A stretch of 51,883 nucleotides of DNA. Origin: AWTP1-13 sp035550075 (GTDB lineage Bacteria > Pseudomonadota > Alphaproteobacteria > Rhizobiales > Hyphomicrobiaceae). Under the pieces are notes generated by a model. The model searched no databases and was not told the origin of the DNA. It was given only the letters and a program-made list of their open reading frames with translations. The position numbers were made by a program, and so were the translations under genes. Below are positions 16,044 to 24,236 of this stretch, one piece after another (the stretch's first letter is position 1; every line of letters begins with the position of its first letter). The stretch spans positions 1 through 51,883 of the forward strand of contig DASZQG010000123.1 of the NCBI GenBank assembly GCA_035550075.1, in the 5' to 3' direction.

Positions 16044-17261
16044 ATGCGCAGGCGCGCGGAATCCGTGTCTCTGGCGCAAGCCCGCCGCATTGCTCTCGCC
16101 GCGCAGGGCTTCGGAGCGCCGCGGTCTTCCCGCGAGGCATCGAAGCGCGAGGTGCGCGCAGTTTTCCAGAAGCTTGGCGTGGTTCAGATCGACTCCGTCA
16201 ACGTTCTGGCCCGCGCTCACCTGTTGCCAGTGTATTCGCGGCTGGGCCGCTATCGTGTCGAGGACCTGCATACGCTCGCTTACGGCGGTCGCGGACGTGC
16301 CTTGTTCGAGTACTGGGGCCACGAGGCATCGCTGCTGCCGGTCGCGCTGCAGCCCCTGCTGCGCTGGCGCATGGCGCGCGCGGCGCGCGGAGAAGGCATC
16401 TATAGAGGCCTTGCCGTATTCGGCCGCGAGCGGCGGCGCCTCGTCAGGCGGGTGCTGCGCGAGGTCGCCGAGCGCGGTCCTCTGACGTCCAAAGACCTCT
16501 CCCATAAGCACAGGGGCGACGGCGGCTGGTGGGGCTGGTCCGACGGCAAGCGGGCCTTGGAGTGGCTGTTTTGGGCTGGCGAACTGACCACTGCCATGCG
16601 GCGCGGCACCTTTGAGCGCGTCTATGATCTGACCGAGCGGGTTCTTCCACAGACGGTTCTTGACGCGCCGACGCCGAAGGAAGCGGACGCGCAGCGCGCC
16701 CTCATGCAGATCGCTGCACGCAACCTTGGCCTGGCGACGCGACGGTGCCTGCGCGACTACTTTCGCCTGGATGCTGCGGATGGCAACGCGCGCGTCGCCG
16801 AACTCGTGGAAGAGGGAGAGCTGACCCCGGTTCGGGTCGAGGGCTGGGACGCGGAGGCCTACCTGGCCTCGACTGCGCGGTGGCCGCGCCACCTCGACGC
16901 ACGAGCCCTGTTGGTGCCATTCGACCCGCTGATCTGGCAGCGCGAGCGCGTCGAGGCGTTATTCGGCGCGCGGATCCGCATCGAGCTTTACACGCCCAGC
17001 CACAAGCGCACGCACGGGTACTATGTCCTGCCCTTCCTGCTGGGAGACCGGATTGTCGCGCGGGTCGACCTCAAGGCGGATCGGGCAGCTTCTGCGCTAC
17101 GGGTCCAATCCGCCCACGGCGAACCCGGCACGGAACCTGCCACAATGGTCGAGGCGCTGGCGGCGGAGCTGCGCCTGCTTGCGGATTGGCTGGGGCTGGA
17201 GAGGATCAGCGTTGCGGATCGCGGCGATCTCGCCCGGCACCTCGGCGCGACCGTCGGCTAG
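16044..17261 (+). CDS. YcaQ/AlkX-like winged-helix DNA glycosylase (HTH_42/DUF1006 family)
   Basis: This 405-residue protein of the AlkZ/YcaQ superfamily is built of tandem winged helices. The catalytic motif at 48-50 is QID (Q-phi-D) in GVVQIDSVNVLARAH, as in the YcaQ/AlkX branch, rather than Q-phi-Q as in AlkZ. Known AlkX-type enzymes release alkylated bases and unhook interstrand crosslinks. The FDPLIWQRERVEALFG and SHKRTHGYYVLPFLLGDRIVARVDLKADR segments are also conserved in the family. It starts at an ATG 2 bases after the ogt stop, so it sits in an operon with a second alkylation-repair protein, which fits the call. Confidence 0.88.
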   Translation: MRRRAESVSLAQARRIALAAQGFGAPRSSREASKREVRAVFQKLGVVQIDSVNVLARAHLLPVYSRLGRYRVEDLHTLAYGGRGRALFEYWGHEASLLPVALQPLLRWRMARAARGEGIYRGLAVFGRERRRLVRRVLREVAERGPLTSKDLSHKHRGDGGWWGWSDGKRALEWLFWAGELTTAMRRGTFERVYDLTERVLPQTVLDAPTPKEADAQRALMQIAARNLGLATRRCLRDYFRLDAADGNARVAELVEEGELTPVRVEGWDAEAYLASTARWPRHLDARALLVPFDPLIWQRERVEALFGARIRIELYTPSHKRTHGYYVLPFLLGDRIVARVDLKADRAASALRVQSAHGEPGTEPATMVEALAAELRLLADWLGLERISVADRGDLARHLGATVG

Positions 17262-17318
17262 CTCTTTTTTCCCATTTCAAAGACTTGCCGCGCGCCCGCG
17301 ACAGGTCTTTTTCCGCCG

Positions 17319-17399
17319 TTGACAAATTTGGCGACAAGAATGTTGACAATGCTGCGGGGCCCGCTTTTTCATATCGTCAGAACCGATCTATCGCTGACG
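17319..17399 (+). promoter_or_regulatory. Probable promoter/operator region of the carboxylase operon
   Basis: The 145-base gap before the GntR gene has two TTGACAA copies exactly 24 bases apart (17319 and 17343) and a GACAA between them. There is also an inverted repeat CGTCAG (17375-17380) with CTGACG (17394-17399), just before the GTG at 17407. FCD-type GntR proteins usually control their own promoter, so these repeats are candidate -35 elements and operators. No clear -10 box could be fixed. Confidence 0.45.
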
Positions 17400-17406
17400 G
17401 TGGAGC

Positions 17407-18117
17407 GTGTCTGAGAAGGTTGTAGCCCTGCGCGCCAGGCAACGGCCGAAATCCCGTAAACGGCGGGAGCGGTCGGCTTTGCCGGTGCTTGAAGTTCTGC
17501 AGATCCTGCGCGAGCGCATCGCGCGCCAGGACGTGCCGCCGGGCGCCAAGCTGCGCGAGCATGACCTCGCCGAGGAATTCGGCGTGCCCCGCACACGTAT
17601 CCGCGAGGCTTTGAGCCTTCTCGAAAATCGCGGCCTGATCGAGCGCATTCCCAACCGTGGCGCGGTGGTCGCGCGGCTGGATCTCAGCCAGATTTTTCAT
17701 CTCTACGACGTGCGCGCCGTGTTGGAAGGCCTGTGCGTGCGGCTCGCCACGGAAAATACGCCGCCGGAGACCTGGCAGGAATTTGTCGATTTGTTCGGGG
17801 CGCCGATGGAGGCGCACGTCAGGGCTGGCGACTTCGATGCGTTTCTCGCCAACTACGAGCGCTTTCGCCGCCGTTTCATAGAGCGCGCCAGCAATCCCGT
17901 GGCAGCGCAGATGCTCGACAGCATCTATGAAAAGACCAACGTCGTTATCCGCCGTACAGTCATCCTGCCGGGCCGGGCCCAGGCCGGTCTCAGCGAGCAT
18001 CGCGCCGTGGTCGCGGCGATGCGGCGTGGCGACGCCGAGACCGCGGAAAAGCTGAAAAGAGCCAATCTCGAGGCGGCCAAGGAATACCTCCGCCGATTCG
18101 AGAAGTACGTGTTGTGA
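17407..18117 (+). CDS. GntR family transcriptional regulator, FadR/FCD subfamily
   Basis: The 236-residue protein starts at a GTG. A basic N-terminal tail (RQRPKSRKRRERS) precedes a winged helix-turn-helix with KLREHDLAEEFGVPRTRIREALSLLENRGLIE (about 50-80), typical of GntR. The all-helical FCD ligand domain follows to residue 225, including ARLDLSQIFHLYDVRAVLEGL and the histidine in LSEHRAVVAAMRRGD, a usual metal ligand. FCD regulators generally sense organic acids or their CoA products. The gene is 1 base upstream of the CoA-transferase gene and heads the operon, so it probably autoregulates and senses the pathway substrate or an intermediate. Confidence 0.93.
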   Translation: MSEKVVALRARQRPKSRKRRERSALPVLEVLQILRERIARQDVPPGAKLREHDLAEEFGVPRTRIREALSLLENRGLIERIPNRGAVVARLDLSQIFHLYDVRAVLEGLCVRLATENTPPETWQEFVDLFGAPMEAHVRAGDFDAFLANYERFRRRFIERASNPVAAQMLDSIYEKTNVVIRRTVILPGRAQAGLSEHRAVVAAMRRGDAETAEKLKRANLEAAKEYLRRFEKYVL

Positions 18118-18118
18118 G

Positions 18119-19399
18119 GTGAGCAGCTTGGATAACGGCGCACCTCTCAGGCACGGCCCGCTCACGGGTCGCCGCGTGCTGGAATTGGGCTCGACGGTGG
18201 CCGGTCCGTTCTGCGGGCGCATGCTCGCCGACTTCGGTGCGGAGGTGATCAAGGTCGAGCCGCCGGAAGGTGATCCGGTGCGCACCATGGGGGCGCACCG
18301 CGATGGCCATTCCCTCTATGCGGCCAGCATCCTGCGCAACAAGAAGCTGATCTGTGTCGATCTGCATCGGCCCGAAGGACAGGACTTGGTCCGGGCGCTT
18401 GCCGGCAAGTGCGACGTGGTGGTGGAGAACTTCAAGCCCGGCACGCTCGAAAGCTGGGGGCTGGGCTGGGCGGACCTGTCCCGCGCCGATCCACGGCTGA
18501 TCATGGTTCGCATCTCGGGGTTTGGGCAGGACGGGCCTTATGCCAAGCGTCCGGGCTACGGCGTGATCTGCGAGGCGGTGAGCGGGCTGCGGCACCTGAC
18601 GGGCGATCCCGACCGCGCTCCCTCCCGGGTCGGCGTTTCCATGACCGATTATATCGCAGGGCTGCACGGCGCCCTGGGTGCCGTGCTGGCGCTGACGGCG
18701 CGCGAGCATACGGGGAGGGGGCAACTCGTCGACACGGCGCTCTATGAGGCCGCGTTCAACTTCATGGAGCCTTGGATCCCGGCCTACGACAAGCTCGGCT
18801 TCGTCGCCAGCCGCACCGGCTCGCGGCTGGAGGGCAGCACCCCGAACAACCTCTACCCGACCGGCGACGGCTCCTTCATCCATATCACCGCGATGGCCAA
18901 CAGTCTTTTCCGGCGCCTGGCGGCCGCGATGGGGCAACCCCAACTGGGCGTCGATTCCCGTTTTGCCGAGCCGGCCGCGCGCAACCGCAATCACGCCGAG
19001 CTGGACGCCATCATCGGCCGCTGGACGCAGGCTCACAACCTTGAGGACCTGGAGGCCGTCCTGAACAAAGCGGCGGTGCCGGCGACGCGCATCTTCACCA
19101 TCGCCGATATCTTTCGCGATCCCCACTATCGGGCGCGCAAGGCCATCGTTGATGTCCCGGACCAGCATCTTGGCAGCGTGGCGATGGCCGCGGTGGTCCC
19201 TCGCCTGTCGGCAACGCCAGGCGACGTCAGACACAGCGGGCACGACATCGGACAGGATACCCGCGACGTTTTCGCTGAGCTTCTTGGGTTCGACGAGGCA
19301 CGCCTCACGGCGCTGGCACGCGAGGCCGTAATCGTGTGTGGCGAACCCGACGCGGGGCTGCCCGCAGTTCGCGCCGCTGCAGGACGCGCCATGCCATGA
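18119..19399 (+). CDS. CaiB/BaiF (class III) CoA-transferase
   Basis: This protein is 426 residues from the GTG at 18119; a TTG at 18128 has a better-spaced GAGGTGAG and may be the real start. It opens with the family's GRRVLELGSTVAGPFCGRMLADFGAEVIKVEPPEGDP. Asp177 in SMTDYIAG matches the catalytic aspartate of formyl-CoA and carnitine CoA-transferases, which forms mixed anhydride and thioester intermediates. The NNLYPTGDGSFIHI segment is also conserved. It should move CoA onto a carboxylic acid in the cytoplasm, activating the operon's substrate. The stop overlaps the next start (ATGA at 19396-19399). Confidence 0.93.
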   Translation: MSSLDNGAPLRHGPLTGRRVLELGSTVAGPFCGRMLADFGAEVIKVEPPEGDPVRTMGAHRDGHSLYAASILRNKKLICVDLHRPEGQDLVRALAGKCDVVVENFKPGTLESWGLGWADLSRADPRLIMVRISGFGQDGPYAKRPGYGVICEAVSGLRHLTGDPDRAPSRVGVSMTDYIAGLHGALGAVLALTAREHTGRGQLVDTALYEAAFNFMEPWIPAYDKLGFVASRTGSRLEGSTPNNLYPTGDGSFIHITAMANSLFRRLAAAMGQPQLGVDSRFAEPAARNRNHAELDAIIGRWTQAHNLEDLEAVLNKAAVPATRIFTIADIFRDPHYRARKAIVDVPDQHLGSVAMAAVVPRLSATPGDVRHSGHDIGQDTRDVFAELLGFDEARLTALAREAVIVCGEPDAGLPAVRAAAGRAMP

Positions 19400-20973
19400 C
19401 CAAGCCCAGAACTAGCAGCGAGGAAACACCCGCAGTCGCCGCCACCCCGTCGCAGGGCGCCGACTATGCTGCGCGGCGCGCCAAGGCACTGGCAATGGGC
19501 GGCCCAGCAAAGCTGGCCAAGCGCAAGGCGGCTGGCATTCTCAATGCGCGCGAACGCGTCGATCATCTCGTGGATGCCGGTACCTTTATCGAGTCCGGCC
19601 TGTTCGGTGTGTCGGGCACCCGGCCGGAAGACAGAGACAAGTCGCCCGCCGACGGCAAGATCGCCGGATTCGGCAAGATCGACGGCCGCGAGTGCGCCAT
19701 CGTGGCCAATGATTTCACAGTCATGGGCGCCTCCTCGAGCGCCACCAACGGCCGCAAGATCGCGCACATGAAACGCGTGGCGACCAGCCGCGGCCTGCCG
19801 ATGGTCTTTCTTGGCGAATCATCCGGCGCCCGCATGCCGGACCACATGGGGTCGCGCGGCATGGGCGCGCTGCTCGGCAACGATCCCTCGCAGTACATGC
19901 GCATGCGCGAGACGCCGTGGGTCTCGGCGACACTCGGTTACTCCTACGGCTCGTCATCCTGGTACGCGGTGCTGTCCGACTTCTGCGTGATGCGCAAAGG
20001 TGCGGTCCTCGCGGTTTCGAGCGCCCAGCTCGCGTCGCTCGCGATCAAGGAGGCCGTCGATCCCGAGGTGATGGGCGGCTGGAAGCTCCACGCGGAGGTC
20101 ACGGGCTTTGCCGATCTTGTCGTCGATACTGACGAAGAGGCGTTGCAGGCGATCAAGACCTTCCTGTCCTATCTGCCCTCGCATAATCGTATGGCGCCAC
20201 CTGAGCGGCCGGTGCCGGCGGGCTCCGGCGCAGGAATGGCCGGCATCGGTTCGCTTTTGCCGCAGAAGCGCACGCAGGTGTATGACGTGCGCAAGATCAT
20301 CAACACACTGGTAGATGCACACAGTTTCTTCGAGTTGAAGGCGCGCTTCGGCAAGGTAGCGGTGACCGGGCTGTGCCGGCTCGGCGGCCGCACGGTCGGC
20401 ATCGTCGCCAACAATCCGATCTTCAAGGGCGGCGCACTGGACACGGACGCGTGCGAGAAGATCACCAGCTTCCTGGTGCTTTGCGACAGCTTCAACATTC
20501 CCATCGTGCTGCTTGTCGACACGCCCGGCTTTGTCATCGGCACGGACGCGGAGCGCAAGCGGGCGCCGGGCAAGATCATGACCTTCATGCAGGCCCTCCA
20601 GCTCTGCACAGTGCCGAAGATCTCCGTGATTCTCCGTAAGAGCTACGGTCAGGCCTATCTCAACATGGGTGGCGGCCGGAACTCCGACGAGGTGGCGGTG
20701 TGGCCGAGCGCGGAGGTGAGCTTCATGGATCCCACCTTCGCCGTGAAGATCGTGCACGGCCTGGAGCCCGACGATCCAGGCTTCGCCGAAGCCTTTGCGC
20801 GGATGAACAAGGACAGCGAACCCTGGGACATGGCGGCCATCTACGCGGCGCAGGCCGTCATTCAGCCGCAGGAAACACGGGACTATCTGATCCGCATGCT
20901 CGAAGTGCACCGCCAGCGTCTGACAAGTGGCGTGGGTCAGCACCTCATGCACGCCTGGCCAACCAGCTTCTGA
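19396..20973 (+). CDS. Acyl-CoA carboxylase carboxyltransferase subunit (first copy)
   Basis: This 525-residue protein has the two crotonase-fold halves of biotin-dependent carboxyltransferases. Recognisable parts are AARRAKALAMGGPAKLAKRK and NARERVDHLVDAG at the N-terminus, GGWKLHAEVTGFADLVVD in the first half, and ANNPIFKGGALDTDACEKI, LVDTPGFVIGTDAE and RKSYGQAY with WPSAEVSFMDP in the second. It would transfer CO2 from carboxybiotin to an acyl-CoA. The N-half oxyanion segment, usually CAGGA in PccB, reads YGSSSW here, an unusual change. The ATG at 19396 overlaps the upstream TGA; an in-frame ATG at 19336 lies inside the CoA-transferase gene. Confidence 0.92.
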   Translation: MTKPRTSSEETPAVAATPSQGADYAARRAKALAMGGPAKLAKRKAAGILNARERVDHLVDAGTFIESGLFGVSGTRPEDRDKSPADGKIAGFGKIDGRECAIVANDFTVMGASSSATNGRKIAHMKRVATSRGLPMVFLGESSGARMPDHMGSRGMGALLGNDPSQYMRMRETPWVSATLGYSYGSSSWYAVLSDFCVMRKGAVLAVSSAQLASLAIKEAVDPEVMGGWKLHAEVTGFADLVVDTDEEALQAIKTFLSYLPSHNRMAPPERPVPAGSGAGMAGIGSLLPQKRTQVYDVRKIINTLVDAHSFFELKARFGKVAVTGLCRLGGRTVGIVANNPIFKGGALDTDACEKITSFLVLCDSFNIPIVLLVDTPGFVIGTDAERKRAPGKIMTFMQALQLCTVPKISVILRKSYGQAYLNMGGGRNSDEVAVWPSAEVSFMDPTFAVKIVHGLEPDDPGFAEAFARMNKDSEPWDMAAIYAAQAVIQPQETRDYLIRMLEVHRQRLTSGVGQHLMHAWPTSF

Positions 20974-20984
20974 GGGACAGGCTC

Positions 20985-22364
20985 GTGGGTGCGTTCCGTA
21001 AAGTGCTGGTTGCGAACCGCGGTGCGGTTGCGGCGCGCGTGCTGCGTGCGCTGGCTGAGATGAAGATCCCCTCAGTCGCCGTCTATTCCGATGCGGATGC
21101 GGGCGCGCCTTATCTGGCGCTTGCGAGCGAGACGGCCCGTATCGGGGCCGCGCCGGCGCGTGAAAGTTATCTCAACCAGGACGCACTGATTGCTGCCATC
21201 GAGGCAACGAAGGCTGACGGCGTGCACCCGGGTTACGGGTTTTTGGCGGAGAACGCCGAGTTCGCGCGCCGCGTCATCGGGGCGGGGGTGACGTTCATCG
21301 GGCCTTCCCCAACCTGGATCGACGCCATGGGACACAAAGCCAGGGCGCGGGAGCTGGCCGCACGCTACGGGTTCCCGCTGGCGCCCGCGTCCGGCGTGTT
21401 GGGTCGCGATCCTGCCGAGATACGCCAGGCAGCCGAGCGCATCGGCTATCCCGTGCTCGTGAAGCCGGCGGGCGGCGGCGGCGGCATCGGGATGCTGGCG
21501 GCGGAAAGCCCCGTCGAATTGATCGCCGTGGTCGAGCGGGCCGGCGTTCTCGCTCAGCGCAGCTTCGGCACAGACGAGATCTATCTCGAGAAGCTGGTGC
21601 GCCGGCCGCGGCACGTCGAGATCCAGTTGCTTGGCGACAAGCACGGTCAAGTTGCCGCGCTTTTCGAGCGCGATTGCTCGATGCAGCGCCGGCACCAGAA
21701 GGTGATCGAAGAGGCTCCAGCACCCGGAATTGCGCGAGAGCGTGTGGGTGCGCTGATGGCCGCGGTTGCCGACAAGCTCGGCACGGCGGGCTACGACAAT
21801 CTCGGCACTGTAGAGATGCTGATGGACGGCGACGGCCGCTTCATGTTCTTGGAAATGAACACGCGCCTGCAGGTCGAGCACGGCGTGACAGAAGAGGTAA
21901 CCGGAATCGACCTCGTCCGGGCGCAAATCCGAGCGGCCGCGGGCGAGCGCCTGGCCGACATTCTCGCCTCACGGCCAGTCATCGATGGCCATGCCATCCA
22001 GGCACGCGTTTATGCGGAGGACCCGAAACGGTTTTTCCCCTCACCTGGGCGACTGACCGTGTTCCGGCCACCATGCGAGGGCGGCGTGCGCGTTGAGACC
22101 GGCTACGCGGAGGGAGGCGAGGTCACGCCGCACTACGATCCTCTCCTCGCCAAGGTCATCGTTCACCGCCCGACTCGCGAGAGCGCCCGCATTGCGCTGA
22201 TCGAGGCGCTCGATGCATTTCACGTCGAGGGCATCAAAACCAACATCCCCGCCCTGCGCCTGGCGCTCGAGAGTGAGGAATTTTGCGCCGGCCGGCCGCA
22301 TACCGAACTGCTTTCGGAAATCGTCAATCGCGCGCCGCGGGCGCGCTCTCAAGCGGTGCAGTGA
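20985..22364 (+). CDS. Biotin carboxylase subunit of acyl-CoA carboxylase
   Basis: This 459-residue ATP-grasp enzyme carboxylates biotin with bicarbonate and ATP. It has KVLVANRG at the N-terminus (the usual following Glu-Ile is replaced by Ala-Val), HPGYGFLAEN, the glycine-rich ATP lid KPAGGGGGIGM, DCSMQRRHQKVIEEAP and the active-site EMNTRLQVEH. It stops before any biotinyl domain, so it is an AccC-type stand-alone subunit and not a fused MccA/PccA. The start is the GTG at 20985 preceded by GAGGGACAGG, 11 bases after the first carboxyltransferase. It is probably a pathway-specific paralogue rather than the fatty-acid accC. Confidence 0.93.
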   Translation: MGAFRKVLVANRGAVAARVLRALAEMKIPSVAVYSDADAGAPYLALASETARIGAAPARESYLNQDALIAAIEATKADGVHPGYGFLAENAEFARRVIGAGVTFIGPSPTWIDAMGHKARARELAARYGFPLAPASGVLGRDPAEIRQAAERIGYPVLVKPAGGGGGIGMLAAESPVELIAVVERAGVLAQRSFGTDEIYLEKLVRRPRHVEIQLLGDKHGQVAALFERDCSMQRRHQKVIEEAPAPGIARERVGALMAAVADKLGTAGYDNLGTVEMLMDGDGRFMFLEMNTRLQVEHGVTEEVTGIDLVRAQIRAAAGERLADILASRPVIDGHAIQARVYAEDPKRFFPSPGRLTVFRPPCEGGVRVETGYAEGGEVTPHYDPLLAKVIVHRPTRESARIALIEALDAFHVEGIKTNIPALRLALESEEFCAGRPHTELLSEIVNRAPRARSQAVQ

Positions 22365-22369
22365 ATCCC

Positions 22370-22591
22370 ATGGCAGATATCGAAGCAAAAACCGAGGTCA
22401 CGGGCGCAGTGTGGAAGATCGTGACGCAGGTCGGCCAGAAGCTCGAACCGGGCGACACCATCATGATCATCGAGTCCATGAAGATGGAAATCCCGGTCAT
22501 CGCGGAGGAAGGCGGCACGATCGTGAAATTTCTCGTCACCGAGACCACGCCGGTCACAGAGGGCCAGGTCGTGGCCGTTCTTTCGACCTGA
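22370..22591 (+). CDS. Stand-alone biotin carboxyl carrier protein, 73 residues
   Basis: A minimal biotinyl domain begins at the ATG 5 bases after the biotin carboxylase stop. The biotinylation motif ESMKMEIPV puts the biotinyl lysine at Lys38. The protein is only the hammerhead domain (VTGAVWKIVTQVGQKLEPGD at 10-29, then the motif, then ending EGQVVAVLST). It lacks the N-terminal linker and the thumb of AccB. Small carriers of this size are known from actinobacterial carboxylases and some decarboxylases. It would shuttle between the biotin carboxylase and one or both carboxyltransferases encoded on either side. Confidence 0.93.
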   Translation: MADIEAKTEVTGAVWKIVTQVGQKLEPGDTIMIIESMKMEIPVIAEEGGTIVKFLVTETTPVTEGQVVAVLST

Positions 22592-22617
22592 ACCCAGAGC
22601 GAGTTGCGAGGATTGAC

Positions 22618-24210
22618 GTGACCGACCGCCGCAAAACGCCACCGCCGGCAGGCTGGGAGCCCGAAATCGAAGAGCTGCGCCAGCGCCGCCGCGCGGCCGC
22701 CGCGCTCGGCGGCGAGGAGGCCGTGCGCAAGCACCACGAGCGGGGCCGGTTGACCATCCGGGAGCGCATTTCCGGGCTGGTGGATGCCGGCTCCTTCCAG
22801 GAAGTCGGCACGCTTGCCGGACACGGCAGTTTCGAGGGTGGCAAGCTCACGGGCGTGACGCCGGCGCCCTATGTGATGGGCCTCGCCTCCATCGACGGGC
22901 GCCCGGTGGCGATTGGCGGCGAAGATTTCACCATTCGCGGCGGGGCGAGCTGGTCGGGTGACCGAAAGAAGGGTGGACAAGGCGGCTTCGTCGAGGATCT
23001 GGCCGGAACGTATCGCATTCCGCTCGTCAACTTGATCGACGGCTCGGGCGGCAGCGTCACGTCGATCACCAAGCGCGGCCATTCGATCTTCCCCGGGGTG
23101 CACGGCTTTGAGCGCTCTGTAGAGCTGATGGGCAAGGTGCCGGTGGTGTGCGCTGTAATGGGCACGGCAGCTGGCGGGCCGGCCGGGCGCGCGATCCTCT
23201 CGCATTGGTCTGTGATGGTGGACGGCACGAGCCAGGTGTTTGCCGCCGGGCCACCGGTGGTCGAGCGTTCGCTGGGGCAGAAGATCACCAAGGAGGAGTT
23301 GGGCGGCCCCGACCTTGCCGTCGACGTGGCGGGGACCATCGACAACCGTGTGCCGGACGAGGCGGCATGCTTCGCCGCCATCAAGCGATTCCTCTCCTAC
23401 ATGCCGGCGAACGTTTGGGAGATGCCGCCTGGGGAGCGCTGCAGCGACCCTGTGGACCGCTGCGAGGACGAGCTCGTGCGCATCGTACCCAAGGATCGCC
23501 GCCGGCCCTACAACATGCGCAAGCTCGTCGAGATGGTCGTCGATCGCGGATCGCTGTTCGAGATCCAGCCGACGTTCGGCAAGGCGCTCATCACGGCACT
23601 GGCACGCATGAACGGCAAGGTCGTAGGCGTCGTCGCCAACAACCCCATGGTCTACGGCGGCGCCATGGATGTGAGGGCCGCCCGCAAGCAAACCCACTTC
23701 GTCGAGCTGTGCGACTGTTTCCACATCCCGCTCATCTTTTTCGTCGACGTGCCGGGCTTCATGGTCGGCAAGGATGCGGAAATGGCGGCCACGCTGCGCG
23801 AAGGGATGCGCTCCGTCTATGTCGGTCTGCAGGCCAGCGTGCCGATGTATACGGTCGTCATTCGGAAATGCTACGGCATGGCCGGTATGGGCACGACGGA
23901 CAAGAACGGTCTTGAACTGAAGATCGCGTGGCCGTCTGCCGAGTGGGGCTCGCTGCCGATTGAGGGCGGCGTGGCGGCGGCGTTCCGCCGCGAGCTGGCT
24001 CAGGCCCCCGACGCGAAGGCGCGCGAGCAGGAGATCGAAGCCGAGTTGCGCGCCGTCGCTTCGCCGTTCCGCACGGCCGAGGCGTTCGGCGTGGAGGAGA
24101 TCATCGATCCGCGTGAAACCCGGCCTTACTTGTGCCGGTTCATCGATGCGGCCCAGGCGCTTTTGCGCACCTCGCTTGGGCCGAAGCCGAAATACGGTGT
24201 GCGCCCATAA
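22618..24210 (+). CDS. Acyl-CoA carboxylase carboxyltransferase subunit (second, divergent copy)
   Basis: The 530-residue protein starts at a GTG with GCGAGGA upstream, 26 bases after the carrier gene. It has ELRQRRRAAAALGGEEAVRKHHERGRLTIRERI at the N-terminus and the N-half oxyanion segment GTAAGGPAGRAILSHW, which keeps the GG lost in the first copy. The C-half has ANNPMVYGGAMDVRAARKQ, FVDVPGFMVGKDAE and RKCYGMAG with IAWPSAEWGSLP. In place of the common GGAKTH it has GGPDLAVDVAGTIDNRV. It differs clearly from the first copy, so it may be a partner subunit or have a separate acyl-CoA specificity. Confidence 0.92.
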   Translation: MTDRRKTPPPAGWEPEIEELRQRRRAAAALGGEEAVRKHHERGRLTIRERISGLVDAGSFQEVGTLAGHGSFEGGKLTGVTPAPYVMGLASIDGRPVAIGGEDFTIRGGASWSGDRKKGGQGGFVEDLAGTYRIPLVNLIDGSGGSVTSITKRGHSIFPGVHGFERSVELMGKVPVVCAVMGTAAGGPAGRAILSHWSVMVDGTSQVFAAGPPVVERSLGQKITKEELGGPDLAVDVAGTIDNRVPDEAACFAAIKRFLSYMPANVWEMPPGERCSDPVDRCEDELVRIVPKDRRRPYNMRKLVEMVVDRGSLFEIQPTFGKALITALARMNGKVVGVVANNPMVYGGAMDVRAARKQTHFVELCDCFHIPLIFFVDVPGFMVGKDAEMAATLREGMRSVYVGLQASVPMYTVVIRKCYGMAGMGTTDKNGLELKIAWPSAEWGSLPIEGGVAAAFRRELAQAPDAKAREQEIEAELRAVASPFRTAEAFGVEEIIDPRETRPYLCRFIDAAQALLRTSLGPKPKYGVRP

Positions 24211-24236
24211 CGTTCAGTGCAGAGAAGGAGGAAGCG

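Noticed and set aside
19336..19395. Upstream in-frame start for the first carboxyltransferase
   Set aside because: It lies within the CoA-transferase coding sequence, adds an Arg-rich unconserved peptide, and the ATGA overlap at 19396 is the better start.
22324..23724. 466-codon minus-strand frame over the carrier and second carboxyltransferase
   Set aside because: Both sense-strand proteins are well conserved; the antisense translation is not.
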